DNA from: Chloroflexota bacterium
GTDB lineage: Bacteria; Chloroflexota; Limnocylindria; P2-11E
Reading direction: 5' to 3'
DNA length: 11,047 nucleotides
NCBI GenBank assembly: GCA_013695575.1
Contig: JACDAF010000210.1
Location: forward strand, 1-11,047
Part shown: positions 1-7,233 of the stretch, piece after piece
How the letters are laid out: every line of letters starts with the position of its first letter
How positions within the stretch are numbered: the stretch's first letter is position 1
Position numbers and translations under genes: made by a program
Notes under the pieces: generated by a model
Told to the model about the DNA's origin: nothing
The model's database searches: none
Seen by the model: only the letters and a program-made list of their open reading frames with translations

Positions 1-875
1 TCGCGTGGACGCAGCTGAACCAGAACCGCGAGCGTCCTCTCGTGAACCGCGTGGCGCAGGGGCTGTACCCGCCCGGCTCCACCTTCAAGGTCGTGACCGC
101 CGCGGCCGCCGTCGAGAACGGCGTCGACCCGAAGGAGAAGATCCGCATCGACGACCCGTTCCAGGGCGATCCGTCGTGGGGGCCGTACCGGGTGCGCTCG
201 TCGTCGCAGGCGCACGGTGACTTCGATCTCTCGCTCGCGATGCAGCGCTCCGAGAACATCTACTTCGCGAAGCGCGCGCTCCAGATCGGCGGTGCGCGGC
301 TCGCCGAGTACGCATCACGGTTCGGCATCGGGACGGCGCCGAAGCTCGATCTTCCCGCGGGCCGCGGCCAGCTCTCGAACGCCGGCACCCTGGACAGCCC
401 GATCCTTATCGCGGACACCGCCTACGGCCAGGGCGAGCTGCTCGTCTCACCCTTGCAGATGGCGCTGGTCGCGGCCACGATCGCGAACGGCGGCGTGATG
501 CCGACGCCGCACTATGCGCGTGCGGTCCTGGACGCCGGCGGTGCGGTCATCCGGACGATCGCGCCCGGCCCCGCCGGTCAGGTGATCAGGCCCGAGACCG
601 CTCGGATCGTCGCGCAAGCCATGGTCGACGCGGTCCAGGCGGCAGGAGCGTTCGCGTCCGCGGCGCGAGTGCCGGGAATGAACGTCGCGGGCAAGACGGG
701 CACCGCTGAGAACCCCAGCGGCCCGCCGCACGGCTGGTTCATCGGCTTCGCGCCGGCGGAGGCGCCAACGGCGGTCGTCGCCGTGCTCATCGAGAACTCA
801 CCCAAAGGCGGCGAGGACGCCGCCCCGCTCGGCGGTGCCGTCCTCCGCGCGGCGGTGGGAACCCGGGCGCCGTGA
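1..875 (+). CDS. Class B penicillin-binding protein, transpeptidase domain (5' end cut by window)
   Basis: This is the C-terminal 290 residues of a peptidoglycan D,D-transpeptidase, which cross-links stem peptides outside the cytoplasmic membrane. The frame is open from the window edge, with the first whole codon at base 3, and stops with TGA at 873-875. All three penicillin-binding motifs are present in order: SxxK as S-T-F-K (nucleophile Ser codon at 78-80, inside YPPGSTFK), SxN as S-E-N (249-257) and KTG followed by TAE (693-701). The stretch AYGQGELLVSPLQMA between the second and third motifs is typical of FtsI/PbpA-type enzymes. The transmembrane anchor and dimerisation domain expected upstream lie outside the window. 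There is no PASTA domain after the transpeptidase domain. The next gene is 105 bases downstream, so cotranscription with moxR is possible but not shown. I cannot tell whether it serves division (FtsI) or elongation (PbpA/MrdA). Confidence 0.93.
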   Translation, partial: AWTQLNQNRERPLVNRVAQGLYPPGSTFKVVTAAAAVENGVDPKEKIRIDDPFQGDPSWGPYRVRSSSQAHGDFDLSLAMQRSENIYFAKRALQIGGARLAEYASRFGIGTAPKLDLPAGRGQLSNAGTLDSPILIADTAYGQGELLVSPLQMALVAATIANGGVMPTPHYARAVLDAGGAVIRTIAPGPAGQVIRPETARIVAQAMVDAVQAAGAFASAARVPGMNVAGKTGTAENPSGPPHGWFIGFAPAEAPTAVVAVLIENSPKGGEDAAPLGGAVLRAAVGTRAP

Positions 876-910
876 CCTGTGTATCTGAACCATCCGGGCG
901 CTTGGCACGT

Positions 911-920
911 TCTGTACAGA
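911..920. repeat. Short perfect palindrome in the PBP-moxR gap
   Basis: The 105-base gap 876-980 contains TCTGTACAGA, a perfect 10-base palindrome about 60 bases before the moxR start. It could be half of an operator or simply chance; pairing does not extend beyond the ten bases. I see no convincing pair of -35 and -10 boxes in the gap. TTGGCA at 902-907 and TACCAT at 935-940 resemble them but are too far apart (27 bases) to form one promoter. Confidence 0.2.
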
Positions 921-966
921 GCACCCTGACCACCTACCATCGTCGGAGGGCGGGCACCCATTGATG

Positions 967-974
967 AAGGGGAG
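967..974 (+). promoter_or_regulatory. Ribosome binding site fixing the moxR start
   Basis: AAGGGGAG is a strong Shine-Dalgarno match placed six bases before the GTG at 981. It supports that GTG as the moxR start. The preceding ATG at 964 is in another frame and reads only six codons. Confidence 0.7.
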
Positions 975-980
975 CATTGT

Positions 981-1946
981 GTGACAGGAACCGAGCTGAG
1001 CCAGCGCGCCAAGGCCGTGGTCGAGAATGTCGAGAGGGCCATCTTTGGCAAGCATCACGAGGTCGAGCTCGCGCTCGTCGCGCTGCTTTGCCGTGGGCAC
1101 ATCCTGGTCGAGGACGTGCCCGGGACCGGCAAGACCGTCCTCGCGAAGGCACTCGCGCGGTCGCTCGGCTGCTCCTTCCGGCGTATCCAGTTCACGCCGG
1201 ATCTCCTGCCGTCCGACGTGACGGGCGTCGCCATCTACAACCAGCGGAATCAGACCTTCGAGTTCCGCGCTGGTCCGGTCATGAGCCAGATCGTGCTCGC
1301 CGACGAGATCAACCGGGCCACGCCGAAGACGCAGTCGGCGCTCCTCGAGGCGATGGACGAGCAGCAGATCACCGTGGACGGCACCACCTACCAGCTGCCG
1401 GACCCGTTCCTCGTGCTCGCGACGCAGAACCCGATCGAGTACGAGGGCACTTTCCCGCTTCCCGAGGCGCAGCTCGACCGATTCTTCCTCCGGGTCCAGC
1501 TCGGGTACCCGACGGAGAAGCAGGAGATCGCGATCCTCGATGCGCAGCGCATCCAGCACCCGCTCGAGTCGCTCGGCCAGGTCATCTCAGCCGACGAGCT
1601 CATCGAGGCACAGCACTACGTGAAGGAGATCCACCTCGCCCCGGCCGTGAAGGCGTACGTCGTGAGCGTCGTCACCGCGACGCGCTCTCATCCCGACGTG
1701 TACCTCGGCGCCTCGCCCCGCGGGTCGCTCGCGCTCGCGCGCGCGGCCCAGGCGTACGCTTCCATCAATGGCCGCGACTACGTCGTGCCTGACGACGTGA
1801 AGGCGCTCGCCGCTCCGACGCTCGCGCACCGGCTCATCCTCCAGCCGCAGGCGCGGTTGAAGGACCTCGCCGCGACGACGGTGATCGCCGAAGTGCTCGC
1901 GAGCGTTCCGGTGGAGCACGTGAGCACCACGGCCGCGCGGGCCTAG
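981..1946 (+). CDS. MoxR-family AAA+ ATPase
   Basis: A cytoplasmic AAA+ ATPase of the MoxR group, 321 residues, the usual length for the family. MoxR proteins are thought to act as chaperones that help assemble or activate partner proteins carrying VWA or DUF58 domains. Visible motifs are Walker A, D-V-P-G-T-G-K-T, at residues 45-52 (Lys51); Walker B ending L-A-D-E at 106-109; sensor 1 A-T-Q-N at 147-150 followed by PIEYEGTFPLPEAQLDRF, the characteristic MoxR stretch; and a C-terminal helical lid containing S-P-R-G. The start is GTG with a strong Shine-Dalgarno. The stop is two bases before the start of the DUF58 gene, so the two are surely cotranscribed, and the DUF58 protein is the likely partner. 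The specific client is unknown. Confidence 0.95.
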   Translation: MTGTELSQRAKAVVENVERAIFGKHHEVELALVALLCRGHILVEDVPGTGKTVLAKALARSLGCSFRRIQFTPDLLPSDVTGVAIYNQRNQTFEFRAGPVMSQIVLADEINRATPKTQSALLEAMDEQQITVDGTTYQLPDPFLVLATQNPIEYEGTFPLPEAQLDRFFLRVQLGYPTEKQEIAILDAQRIQHPLESLGQVISADELIEAQHYVKEIHLAPAVKAYVVSVVTATRSHPDVYLGASPRGSLALARAAQAYASINGRDYVVPDDVKALAAPTLAHRLILQPQARLKDLAATTVIAEVLASVPVEHVSTTAARA

Positions 1947-1948
1947 CG

Positions 1949-3157
1949 GTGCGGTTCTGGCACGTCGCGGTCGTATGGCTCGTCCTCTTCATCGCGGCCG
2001 TCGCGAGCGAGATCGAGCTGCTCTCGTATCTCAGCTACCTCCTGCTGTTCGCAGGCGGCGCGATGTGGGCGGTCTCGCGTCTCACGATGGAAGGCCTCTC
2101 AGTACGGCGCACGCTCGGGCAGGCATACGCGCATCTCGGTGACACGATCGAGCTCCAGTACGAGCTGCGGAACGAGCACGCGCTCGGGAAGCTGTGGCTC
2201 GAAGTCTTCGAGGAATCCAACTGGCCAGAGCATCTGCCCGGCCGGGTGCTATCCATCGGCGGCAGGAAAACACGCAAGTGGAAGGTCCTCGTGAAGGCGG
2301 CGCGCCGCGGGCGGTTCCGTCTCGGACCGGTCGTCATGCGGAGCGGCGACCCGTTCGGACTGTTCCGGACGGAGCTGCGCGTGCCGGACGAGGCGCTCCT
2401 GCTCGTCTACCCGCGCGTCGTGCCGATCCCGTTCTGGACGCTACCGGGCTCCGTCCTCGAGGGGAGCGTTCTCACGGGACAGCGCTCGCTGCAGTCGACG
2501 TCGATGGTCATGGGCATCCGCGAGTACCGGCCGGGCGACGCGCTGAACCGCATCCACTGGCGCTCGTCCGCGCGTCACCGCGAGCTCCAGGTCAAGGAGT
2601 TCGAGCTCGACAAGACCGCCGACCTCTGGATCTACCTCGACCTCGAACGACACTGGCACCGCGGGGAGGGGGAGGATTCCACAGAGGAGCGCTGCATCAC
2701 GGTCGCCGCGAGCGTCGTGCAAAAAGCGTTGCGTGAGCACCGGAACGTCGGACTCATCACATCCGGAACCCGTGCGGAAGTGCTCCATCCCGACCGCGGC
2801 TCGAAGCAGCTCGGGAAGCTCATGCAGTACCTCGCCGAGATGCAGGTGGGCGGCACCCGCTCGCTCGCCGAGACGGTCGTGGAGACGCTGCCGCGTCTGC
2901 GCCGCGGCGCCTCGGCCCTGCTGATCACGCCGTCCCTCGACCCCGGGTGGGTGCGTCCCGCGAGCACCTTGCGCGAGTCATCCATCGCGACGCAGGCGGT
3001 GATCGTGGCGCCGCCCATCGAGGGCGACGACCGCGACCGCGCGCGCCGCTACGCGCTGCTCGGTGAGCTCGCCGTGGCCGGAGTGCGCGCCGCGTACCTC
3101 GGGCCGCGCGACGCCGTCGAGGACCTCTTCCGCGGAGCGGGCAGTGCCGCGGCTTAG
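1949..3157 (+). CDS. DUF58 domain-containing membrane protein
   Basis: A 402-residue protein of the DUF58 family, standard partner of MoxR ATPases. Two hydrophobic segments near the N-terminus (about residues 5-19 and 27-42) suggest a membrane hairpin, with the rest in the cytosol. A beta-rich middle region (about 50-150) precedes the family signature R-E-Y-x-P-G-D-x-L-x-x-I-H-W-x-x-S-A-R at about 191-209. The following part (about 225-400) looks like a degenerate von Willebrand A fold, with D-L-W-I-Y-L-D-L where the first strand is expected. The start is GTG, two bases after the moxR TAG, with no clear Shine-Dalgarno, which suggests translational coupling. Its C-terminal 14 bases overlap the start of the transglutaminase gene. 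Biochemical role is not established for the family; an envelope role is inferred from neighbours. Confidence 0.93.
   Translation: MRFWHVAVVWLVLFIAAVASEIELLSYLSYLLLFAGGAMWAVSRLTMEGLSVRRTLGQAYAHLGDTIELQYELRNEHALGKLWLEVFEESNWPEHLPGRVLSIGGRKTRKWKVLVKAARRGRFRLGPVVMRSGDPFGLFRTELRVPDEALLLVYPRVVPIPFWTLPGSVLEGSVLTGQRSLQSTSMVMGIREYRPGDALNRIHWRSSARHRELQVKEFELDKTADLWIYLDLERHWHRGEGEDSTEERCITVAASVVQKALREHRNVGLITSGTRAEVLHPDRGSKQLGKLMQYLAEMQVGGTRSLAETVVETLPRLRRGASALLITPSLDPGWVRPASTLRESSIATQAVIVAPPIEGDDRDRARRYALLGELAVAGVRAAYLGPRDAVEDLFRGAGSAAA
3134..3137 (+). promoter_or_regulatory. Ribosome binding site deciding the transglutaminase start
   Basis: GGAG lies six bases before the GTG at 3144. This favours that GTG over an earlier in-frame start at 3063, which would put 95 bases inside the DUF58 gene and add a Pro/Ser/Arg-rich stretch with no family look. 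Confidence 0.55.
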
Positions 3158-5411
3158 GGCCGTCGCGAAGAGCCTCTTTCCGCCGATCGACGGCGGCCGC
3201 CTGCGCTTCCGCGGCGGGCTCGTCGCCCTGCCACTTTTCCTCGGCATCAACCTGCTCTACCCGCTGTCGCTGCAGCAGGCCGACTGGGTGGCAACGAGCG
3301 AGCACTTGACCTATGTCGCCGCGCTCGCGGTGCTGTTCGGCACGATCGCCGGCAACGGGCGGATGGACATCCGGCGCGCGGGTCTCCTCGGCGCCGCGCT
3401 CGGCACGTTCGTCGTCATGCTGCTCACCATCTACGCGGATTCGGGCGGGACTCTCCGTGAGCGTGCGGTGATCGTCGCAACGCACGTGAACAACTGGCTC
3501 ACACAGGCGGTGGCCGGCGAGGCCGCGACCGATCCGACCGCGTTCGTGCTCTTCCTGGGCGCCAGCGTATGGGCGGCGAGCTACCTCGGGAGCTTCGCCC
3601 TTGCGCGCGAGCACCGCGTCTGGGACGCGATACTCCTGTGCGGCTTCTGCCTCGTGGTGAACGTCTCGCTCGCGCTCACGTCGCTGCTCTTTGACCTCAT
3701 CGTGTTCACCCTATGCACCCTCGTCCTCCTCACGCGGCTGCACATCGTCGGCCTGCAGGAGCGCTGGAGGCGGCAGAACATCCAGCCTGCCGGCGAGATG
3801 GACTGGCGCGTGCTGCGCGGTGGCCTTACCTGGACGGCCGTTCTCGTGATCATGGCGCTCGTCACCCCGCGGGTCGGTGCCGCCGAGGCGATGTCGACCG
3901 CACTGACCACTTTCGAGGGCCCGTATCACGTCGTCGAGGCCGAGTGGCAGCGCTTCTTTGCGGGAGTGTCCGGACCGAGCAGGCTTCGCGGCGTCTCCTT
4001 CACCGACGCGATCAGGCTCGGTCTCGCGCCGAACCTGGGCGATCGCACCGTTTTCACGGTCGACGTGCCTGAGGGGCAGGCGGGGCGGTTCTGGCGGGCC
4101 GTCACCTACGACTTCTACACGGGCGCGGGGTGGAAGACGACGGAGACCGACAAGGCGGACAGGGTGGTCCCGGCCTACGGCGGGCGTGAGAAGGTCGACT
4201 TCGTCTTCGACGTGCAGGTGTCGCACGGCAACCTGCTCTTCAGCGCGAACGAAGCGTCCAAGGCAAGCGTGGCTCACCAGTTCCAGACGGGCGATGACCG
4301 CAATTACTCGACCTCACTGCGCGCCGTCAACCGCCACCAGGCTGTCGGCCCGTACCAGGTGACCTCGTTCGTCTCGACCGCGGACAAGGCCGCGCTCCGG
4401 AGATCGCCGCAGAGCTATCCCGCCTACGTGAAGCAGAAGTACCTCCAGCTGCCGTCCAGCCTCCCCCAGCGCGTGAAGGACAAGGCGCGCCAGGTCGCGG
4501 CCGATCAGCTGACCGCGTACGACAAGGCCGAGACGATCGAGAGCTGGCTGCGCACGACGTACCGCTACTCGACCGTGGTGAAGACCCCTCCCGCAGGCCG
4601 CGATCCCGTCGACTACTTCCTCTTCGACCTGAAGGAGGACTTCTGCGAGTACTTCGCCTCCTCGATGGTGGTGATGCTGCGCGAGCTCGGGATCCCCGCG
4701 CGACTCGTCGAGGGCTACACGACCGGGAGCTTCGACCCGACCATCGGCAAGTACGTCGTGCGCGAGCAGAACGCCCACGCGTGGGTCGAGGTGTATTTCG
4801 CCGGGTACGGCTGGATCGAATTCGAGCCCACTCCCTCAGAGCAGGTGTTCAGTCGCAGCGACGATCTCGCGGGCGCGCCGGCCGAGGGCGGCAACGCGGG
4901 CGAATCGAGCGGGGACGTGAACCCCCAAGACAAGGACCGCGAAGGCCGCGACATGCCGACGGAGGGTGAGGGTGGCTTCGCAGGCGACTTCGGGAGTGCT
5001 GCCGCGGAGATCGCGAGGAACGTCGATCCGCGGCCGGCGCTCGCCGCGCTCATCCTCGTGTTGCTCGCGGCGCTGGCCGCGTTCGTCCGCTTTCAGTGGC
5101 GGTTCCGCGGACAGCAGCCCCTCGACGCGGCTTGGGGAAAGACACGCCTCCTCTCGTCGTACGCGGGTCATGCCGCGAGCCCTGCGCAGACCGCCTACGA
5201 GTACGCAGCGTCGCTCGGGCGCGCGGTCCCGGAGATCGGGGATCCGGCCAAGACCCTCGCGCATGCCCGCGTCCTCGACCGGTACGCGCCCGCTGGTGCC
5301 AGCGACGATCAGCGCGAGGAGGCCGTCCTGGCCTGGCAGCGGATAGCCCGGGTGCTTCTGTCGATGCTTCCTCAGCGCGTCGCCGCCAGGCTGTCCCGCC
5401 TCTTCCGTTGA
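3144..5411 (+). CDS. TgpA-like membrane protein with transglutaminase-like domain
   Basis: A 755-residue integral membrane protein built like TgpA (DUF3488 N-terminus, transglutaminase core, DUF4129 C-terminus). About seven hydrophobic segments lie between residues 25 and 241. An extracytoplasmic region of about 390 residues follows, then one more membrane segment at about 632-650 and a cytosolic tail of about 100 residues. In the papain-like core the nucleophile is Cys501 (in K-E-D-F-C-E-Y-F-A-S-S-M) and the histidine is His545 (in N-A-H-A-W-V-E-V). The third triad position, in G-W-I-E-F-E-P-T-P, is Glu560 rather than the textbook Asp. A Gly/Glu/Asp-rich linker (about 572-625) precedes the last membrane segment. 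The GTG start overlaps the DUF58 stop by 14 bases, indicating coupling. The likely role is peptidase, amidase or cross-linking activity on envelope substrates; the actual substrate cannot be read from sequence. Confidence 0.92.
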   Translation: MPRLRAVAKSLFPPIDGGRLRFRGGLVALPLFLGINLLYPLSLQQADWVATSEHLTYVAALAVLFGTIAGNGRMDIRRAGLLGAALGTFVVMLLTIYADSGGTLRERAVIVATHVNNWLTQAVAGEAATDPTAFVLFLGASVWAASYLGSFALAREHRVWDAILLCGFCLVVNVSLALTSLLFDLIVFTLCTLVLLTRLHIVGLQERWRRQNIQPAGEMDWRVLRGGLTWTAVLVIMALVTPRVGAAEAMSTALTTFEGPYHVVEAEWQRFFAGVSGPSRLRGVSFTDAIRLGLAPNLGDRTVFTVDVPEGQAGRFWRAVTYDFYTGAGWKTTETDKADRVVPAYGGREKVDFVFDVQVSHGNLLFSANEASKASVAHQFQTGDDRNYSTSLRAVNRHQAVGPYQVTSFVSTADKAALRRSPQSYPAYVKQKYLQLPSSLPQRVKDKARQVAADQLTAYDKAETIESWLRTTYRYSTVVKTPPAGRDPVDYFLFDLKEDFCEYFASSMVVMLRELGIPARLVEGYTTGSFDPTIGKYVVREQNAHAWVEVYFAGYGWIEFEPTPSEQVFSRSDDLAGAPAEGGNAGESSGDVNPQDKDREGRDMPTEGEGGFAGDFGSAAAEIARNVDPRPALAALILVLLAALAAFVRFQWRFRGQQPLDAAWGKTRLLSSYAGHAASPAQTAYEYAASLGRAVPEIGDPAKTLAHARVLDRYAPAGASDDQREEAVLAWQRIARVLLSMLPQRVAARLSRLFR

Positions 5412-5429
5412 CCACAACCCGAGCGTCGC

Positions 5430-5449
5430 GCGGGTCCGCCGCGGCCCGC
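5430..5449 (+). terminator. Possible stem-loop after the MoxR operon
   Basis: Nineteen bases after the transglutaminase stop, GCGGG (5430-5434) can pair with CCCGC (5445-5449). After a bulged T, CCG (5436-5438) pairs with CGG (5442-5444), leaving a three-base loop. No T-run follows, so this is not a standard intrinsic terminator. In DNA this rich in GC such hairpins also occur by chance. Confidence 0.25.
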
Positions 5450-5508
5450 AGGAGAGTTCGCGACCCAGCGCGTCAGCGGCACGACCCGGACGGCTCCGGA
5501 AGGTCTGC

Positions 5509-6444
5509 ATGAGAGTCTTCGTCACCGGCGCGACCGGCTTCGTCATGGGTGCGGTCGTCCGGCAGCTCCGCGCCCGGGGCGATCCTGTCGTCGCACTCGT
5601 TCGCGATCCCGGCCACGCGGCGGCGCTCGCGGGTATCGGCTGCGAGCTCACACCCGGAGACCTCTCCGATCCGAGCGCTATCAGCGCGGCGCTGACGGGA
5701 TGCGACGCCGCGATCCACGGCGCCGCGATCTACGAGATCGGCGTCAGTGGGAAACGCCGCGATGAGATGTTCGAGGCGAACGTCAACGGGACCGAGCGCG
5801 TCCTCGCCGCGTGTCGCGACGCGCGCATCGGGAAGGCCGTCTACGTCTCGACCATCGCGGCATTCGGCAACACGCGGGGCCGGGTGGTCGACGAGACCTA
5901 CAGCCACGACGGCCGCTACACCTCCGCGTACGACGAGACGAAGCACCGCGCACACGTCATCGCCGTCCGCTACCAGACCGAGGGGCTGCCGCTCGTCATC
6001 GTGCAGCCCGGGGGCGTCTACGGGCCTGGCGACCACTCCGCGATCGGCGGCGTCATGCGTCAGGTCGCAGACGGCAAGGCGCGCGCGCTGGCCTTCCCCG
6101 AACTCGGGATGAACATGGTCCACGTCGATGATGTCGCGAGCGGTGTGTTGCTCGCGCTCGACCGCGGCAGGCCCGGCGAGTCGTACGCGCTCGGGGGCGA
6201 GATCACGACGATGCGGTCGCTGCTCCGCGCGGTCGCGGAGGTCACCGGTCAGCGCGCGCCATCGTTCGTGGTGCCGGGTGCGCTCCTCCGGATCATGACG
6301 CTGCCGTTTCCGCGCTTGCGCGAGACGGTCCGCTCGGCGGACGGCGTGACATTCTGGGCGACGGACGCGAAGGCCCGCCGGGAGCTCGGCTACGCGCCGC
6401 GCCCACTCGCCCTGGGTCTACACGAGACCTACGTTCGGACCTAG
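5509..6444 (+). CDS. NAD-dependent epimerase/dehydratase family protein (extended SDR)
   Basis: A 311-residue cytosolic Rossmann-fold oxidoreductase of the extended short-chain dehydrogenase type, close in style to dihydroflavonol-4-reductase-like enzymes. Seen in order: the N-terminal cofactor loop T-G-A-T-G-F-V (residues 6-12); D-L-S-D at 51-54; N-V-N-G-T at 91-95; the S-T pair at 114-115 (Y-V-S-T); the catalytic Y-x-x-x-K with Tyr141 and Lys145; and Q-P-G-G-V-Y-G-P-G-D shortly after. The third glycine of the usual GxxGxxG is Met13, with a glycine one place later. The ATG is preceded by GGAAGG (5498-5503) at five bases, a good Shine-Dalgarno. It lies 97 bases after the transglutaminase gene, so it may be a separate unit. 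Its last 27 bases overlap the end of the opposing SRPBCC gene. Substrate unknown. Confidence 0.92.
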   Translation: MRVFVTGATGFVMGAVVRQLRARGDPVVALVRDPGHAAALAGIGCELTPGDLSDPSAISAALTGCDAAIHGAAIYEIGVSGKRRDEMFEANVNGTERVLAACRDARIGKAVYVSTIAAFGNTRGRVVDETYSHDGRYTSAYDETKHRAHVIAVRYQTEGLPLVIVQPGGVYGPGDHSAIGGVMRQVADGKARALAFPELGMNMVHVDDVASGVLLALDRGRPGESYALGGEITTMRSLLRAVAEVTGQRAPSFVVPGALLRIMTLPFPRLRETVRSADGVTFWATDAKARRELGYAPRPLALGLHETYVRT

Positions 6445-6864
6445 CGCCTCGATCGCGCGCTTCAGCCTGGCGAAGCTCGCCGTATCGTCGCGACGGATCT
6501 GGAACGCGACTGCCGGTGCCAACACCGCGAACGGCCCGGCGAGCTGGACGTCAGCGTCGACCGTCACGAGCGTCGCCGCGCCGCTCGCCACGAGTGTGTA
6601 GAGCACGTCGACGGTGAGCGGTCCCCAGCGATACAGGTACCCGAGCCGCGACGGCGGCTGGTATGCGGTCGCGTGCCAGCGAAGTCCGACGCGGAGTCCC
6701 GCGATGTGTCGCACCTCGACGCCGCGCCGCGTCGGTCCGTTCCCCTGCGTGTCCGCGTACTCCGCTTTCGGCGCCCACTCGCTCGTGAACGCGGGGTCGG
6801 TCATGAAGTCGAACACGGCGGCGGGCGGTCGCTCGATACGTGTGGTCACGGTGACCCGCGACAC
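6418..6864 (-). CDS. SRPBCC-family (polyketide cyclase/START-like) protein
   Basis: A 148-residue protein with the classic N-terminal pattern of the SRPBCC ligand-binding fold: a first beta strand (V-T-V-T-T-R-I), then I-E-R-P-P-A-A-V-F-D-F-M-T-D-P and a conserved Trp30. The alternating strands of the sheet (about 47-110) and a C-terminal helix (about 126-141, R-D-D-T-A-S-F-A-R-L-K-R-A-I-E-A) complete the fold. These proteins bind small hydrophobic molecules or act as simple enzymes; no ligand can be assigned. The start is GTG with GAGG just upstream, partly within the stop region of the preceding acidic gene. Only eight bases separate the two, so they form an operon. A valine start at 6864 agrees with the family's usual N-terminus. 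The gene converges on the SDR gene with a 27-base overlap. Confidence 0.85.
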   Translation of the reverse strand: MSRVTVTTRIERPPAAVFDFMTDPAFTSEWAPKAEYADTQGNGPTRRGVEVRHIAGLRVGLRWHATAYQPPSRLGYLYRWGPLTVDVLYTLVASGAATLVTVDADVQLAGPFAVLAPAVAFQIRRDDTASFARLKRAIEALGPNVGLV

Positions 6865-6872
6865 CAGATCCC

Positions 6873-7178
6873 TCAGTCCTCAGCTTCGTCCTCAGATTCG
6901 AACTCATCGGAGTAGAAGCCGAGCTCCTCGGCCTTGAAGACGGTAACGAGGAAGTCCTCGCGCTCGGGGTCGTGGGTCTGGACCAGCTCCTCGTCCATCT
7001 GGTCGATGAGCTGCTGCAGCTCGTCGTCGGTGAGCTCGACCTCGAGGAGGAGGGTCGCGTTCACCTCGAATCGTCCGTAATGCAGGTCCACGCGGCCGAG
7101 CCGGCGAGCGCCGCCGTAGACCGAGAAGATCTCGCTCGATTCGGTCCGGACCGCGCGCTCGAACCGTGCAGCTTCCAT
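6873..7178 (-). CDS. Small acidic hypothetical protein
   Basis: I do not recognise this 101-residue protein. It has no signal peptide or membrane segment, so it is probably cytosolic. The N-terminal half (about 15-50) looks beta-rich, with a G-R-V-D-L-H-Y-G-R-F-E-V-N-A-T-L-L-L strand pattern. A short acidic helix follows (E-L-T-D-D-E-L-Q-Q-L-I-D-Q-M-D-E-E-L, about 49-65), then a strand D-F-L-V-T-V-F. The C-terminal tail is strongly acidic (E-F-E-S-E-D-E-A-E-D, 92-101). Reading as a real gene is supported by the ordered secondary-structure pattern, an ATG start and tight linkage to the SRPBCC gene eight bases downstream. No clear Shine-Dalgarno precedes the ATG. TATGGT lies ten bases before the start codon and could be a -10 box of a very short leader, but this is weak. 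Confidence 0.75.
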   Translation of the reverse strand: MEAARFERAVRTESSEIFSVYGGARRLGRVDLHYGRFEVNATLLLEVELTDDELQQLIDQMDEELVQTHDPEREDFLVTVFKAEELGFYSDEFESEDEAED

Positions 7179-7233
7179 CGGCTGGTGACCATACCGTACG
7201 GCCGACGCCGCCGACAGCGGATCAGCTGAGGCC

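Noticed and set aside
902..940. Sigma-70 promoter from TTGGCA and TACCAT before moxR
   Set aside because: The boxes are 27 bases apart, far from the 16-18 needed; no better pair was found.
3063..3143. Earlier start for the transglutaminase gene
   Set aside because: It would overlap DUF58 by 95 bases and add a Pro/Ser/Arg-rich stretch. The GTG at 3144 has GGAG at six bases and an N-terminus that fits the family.
4836..5651. 271-codon open frame on the - strand
   Set aside because: It is antisense to the C-terminus of the transglutaminase gene and the start of the SDR gene, both well supported; its composition is that of a shadow frame.
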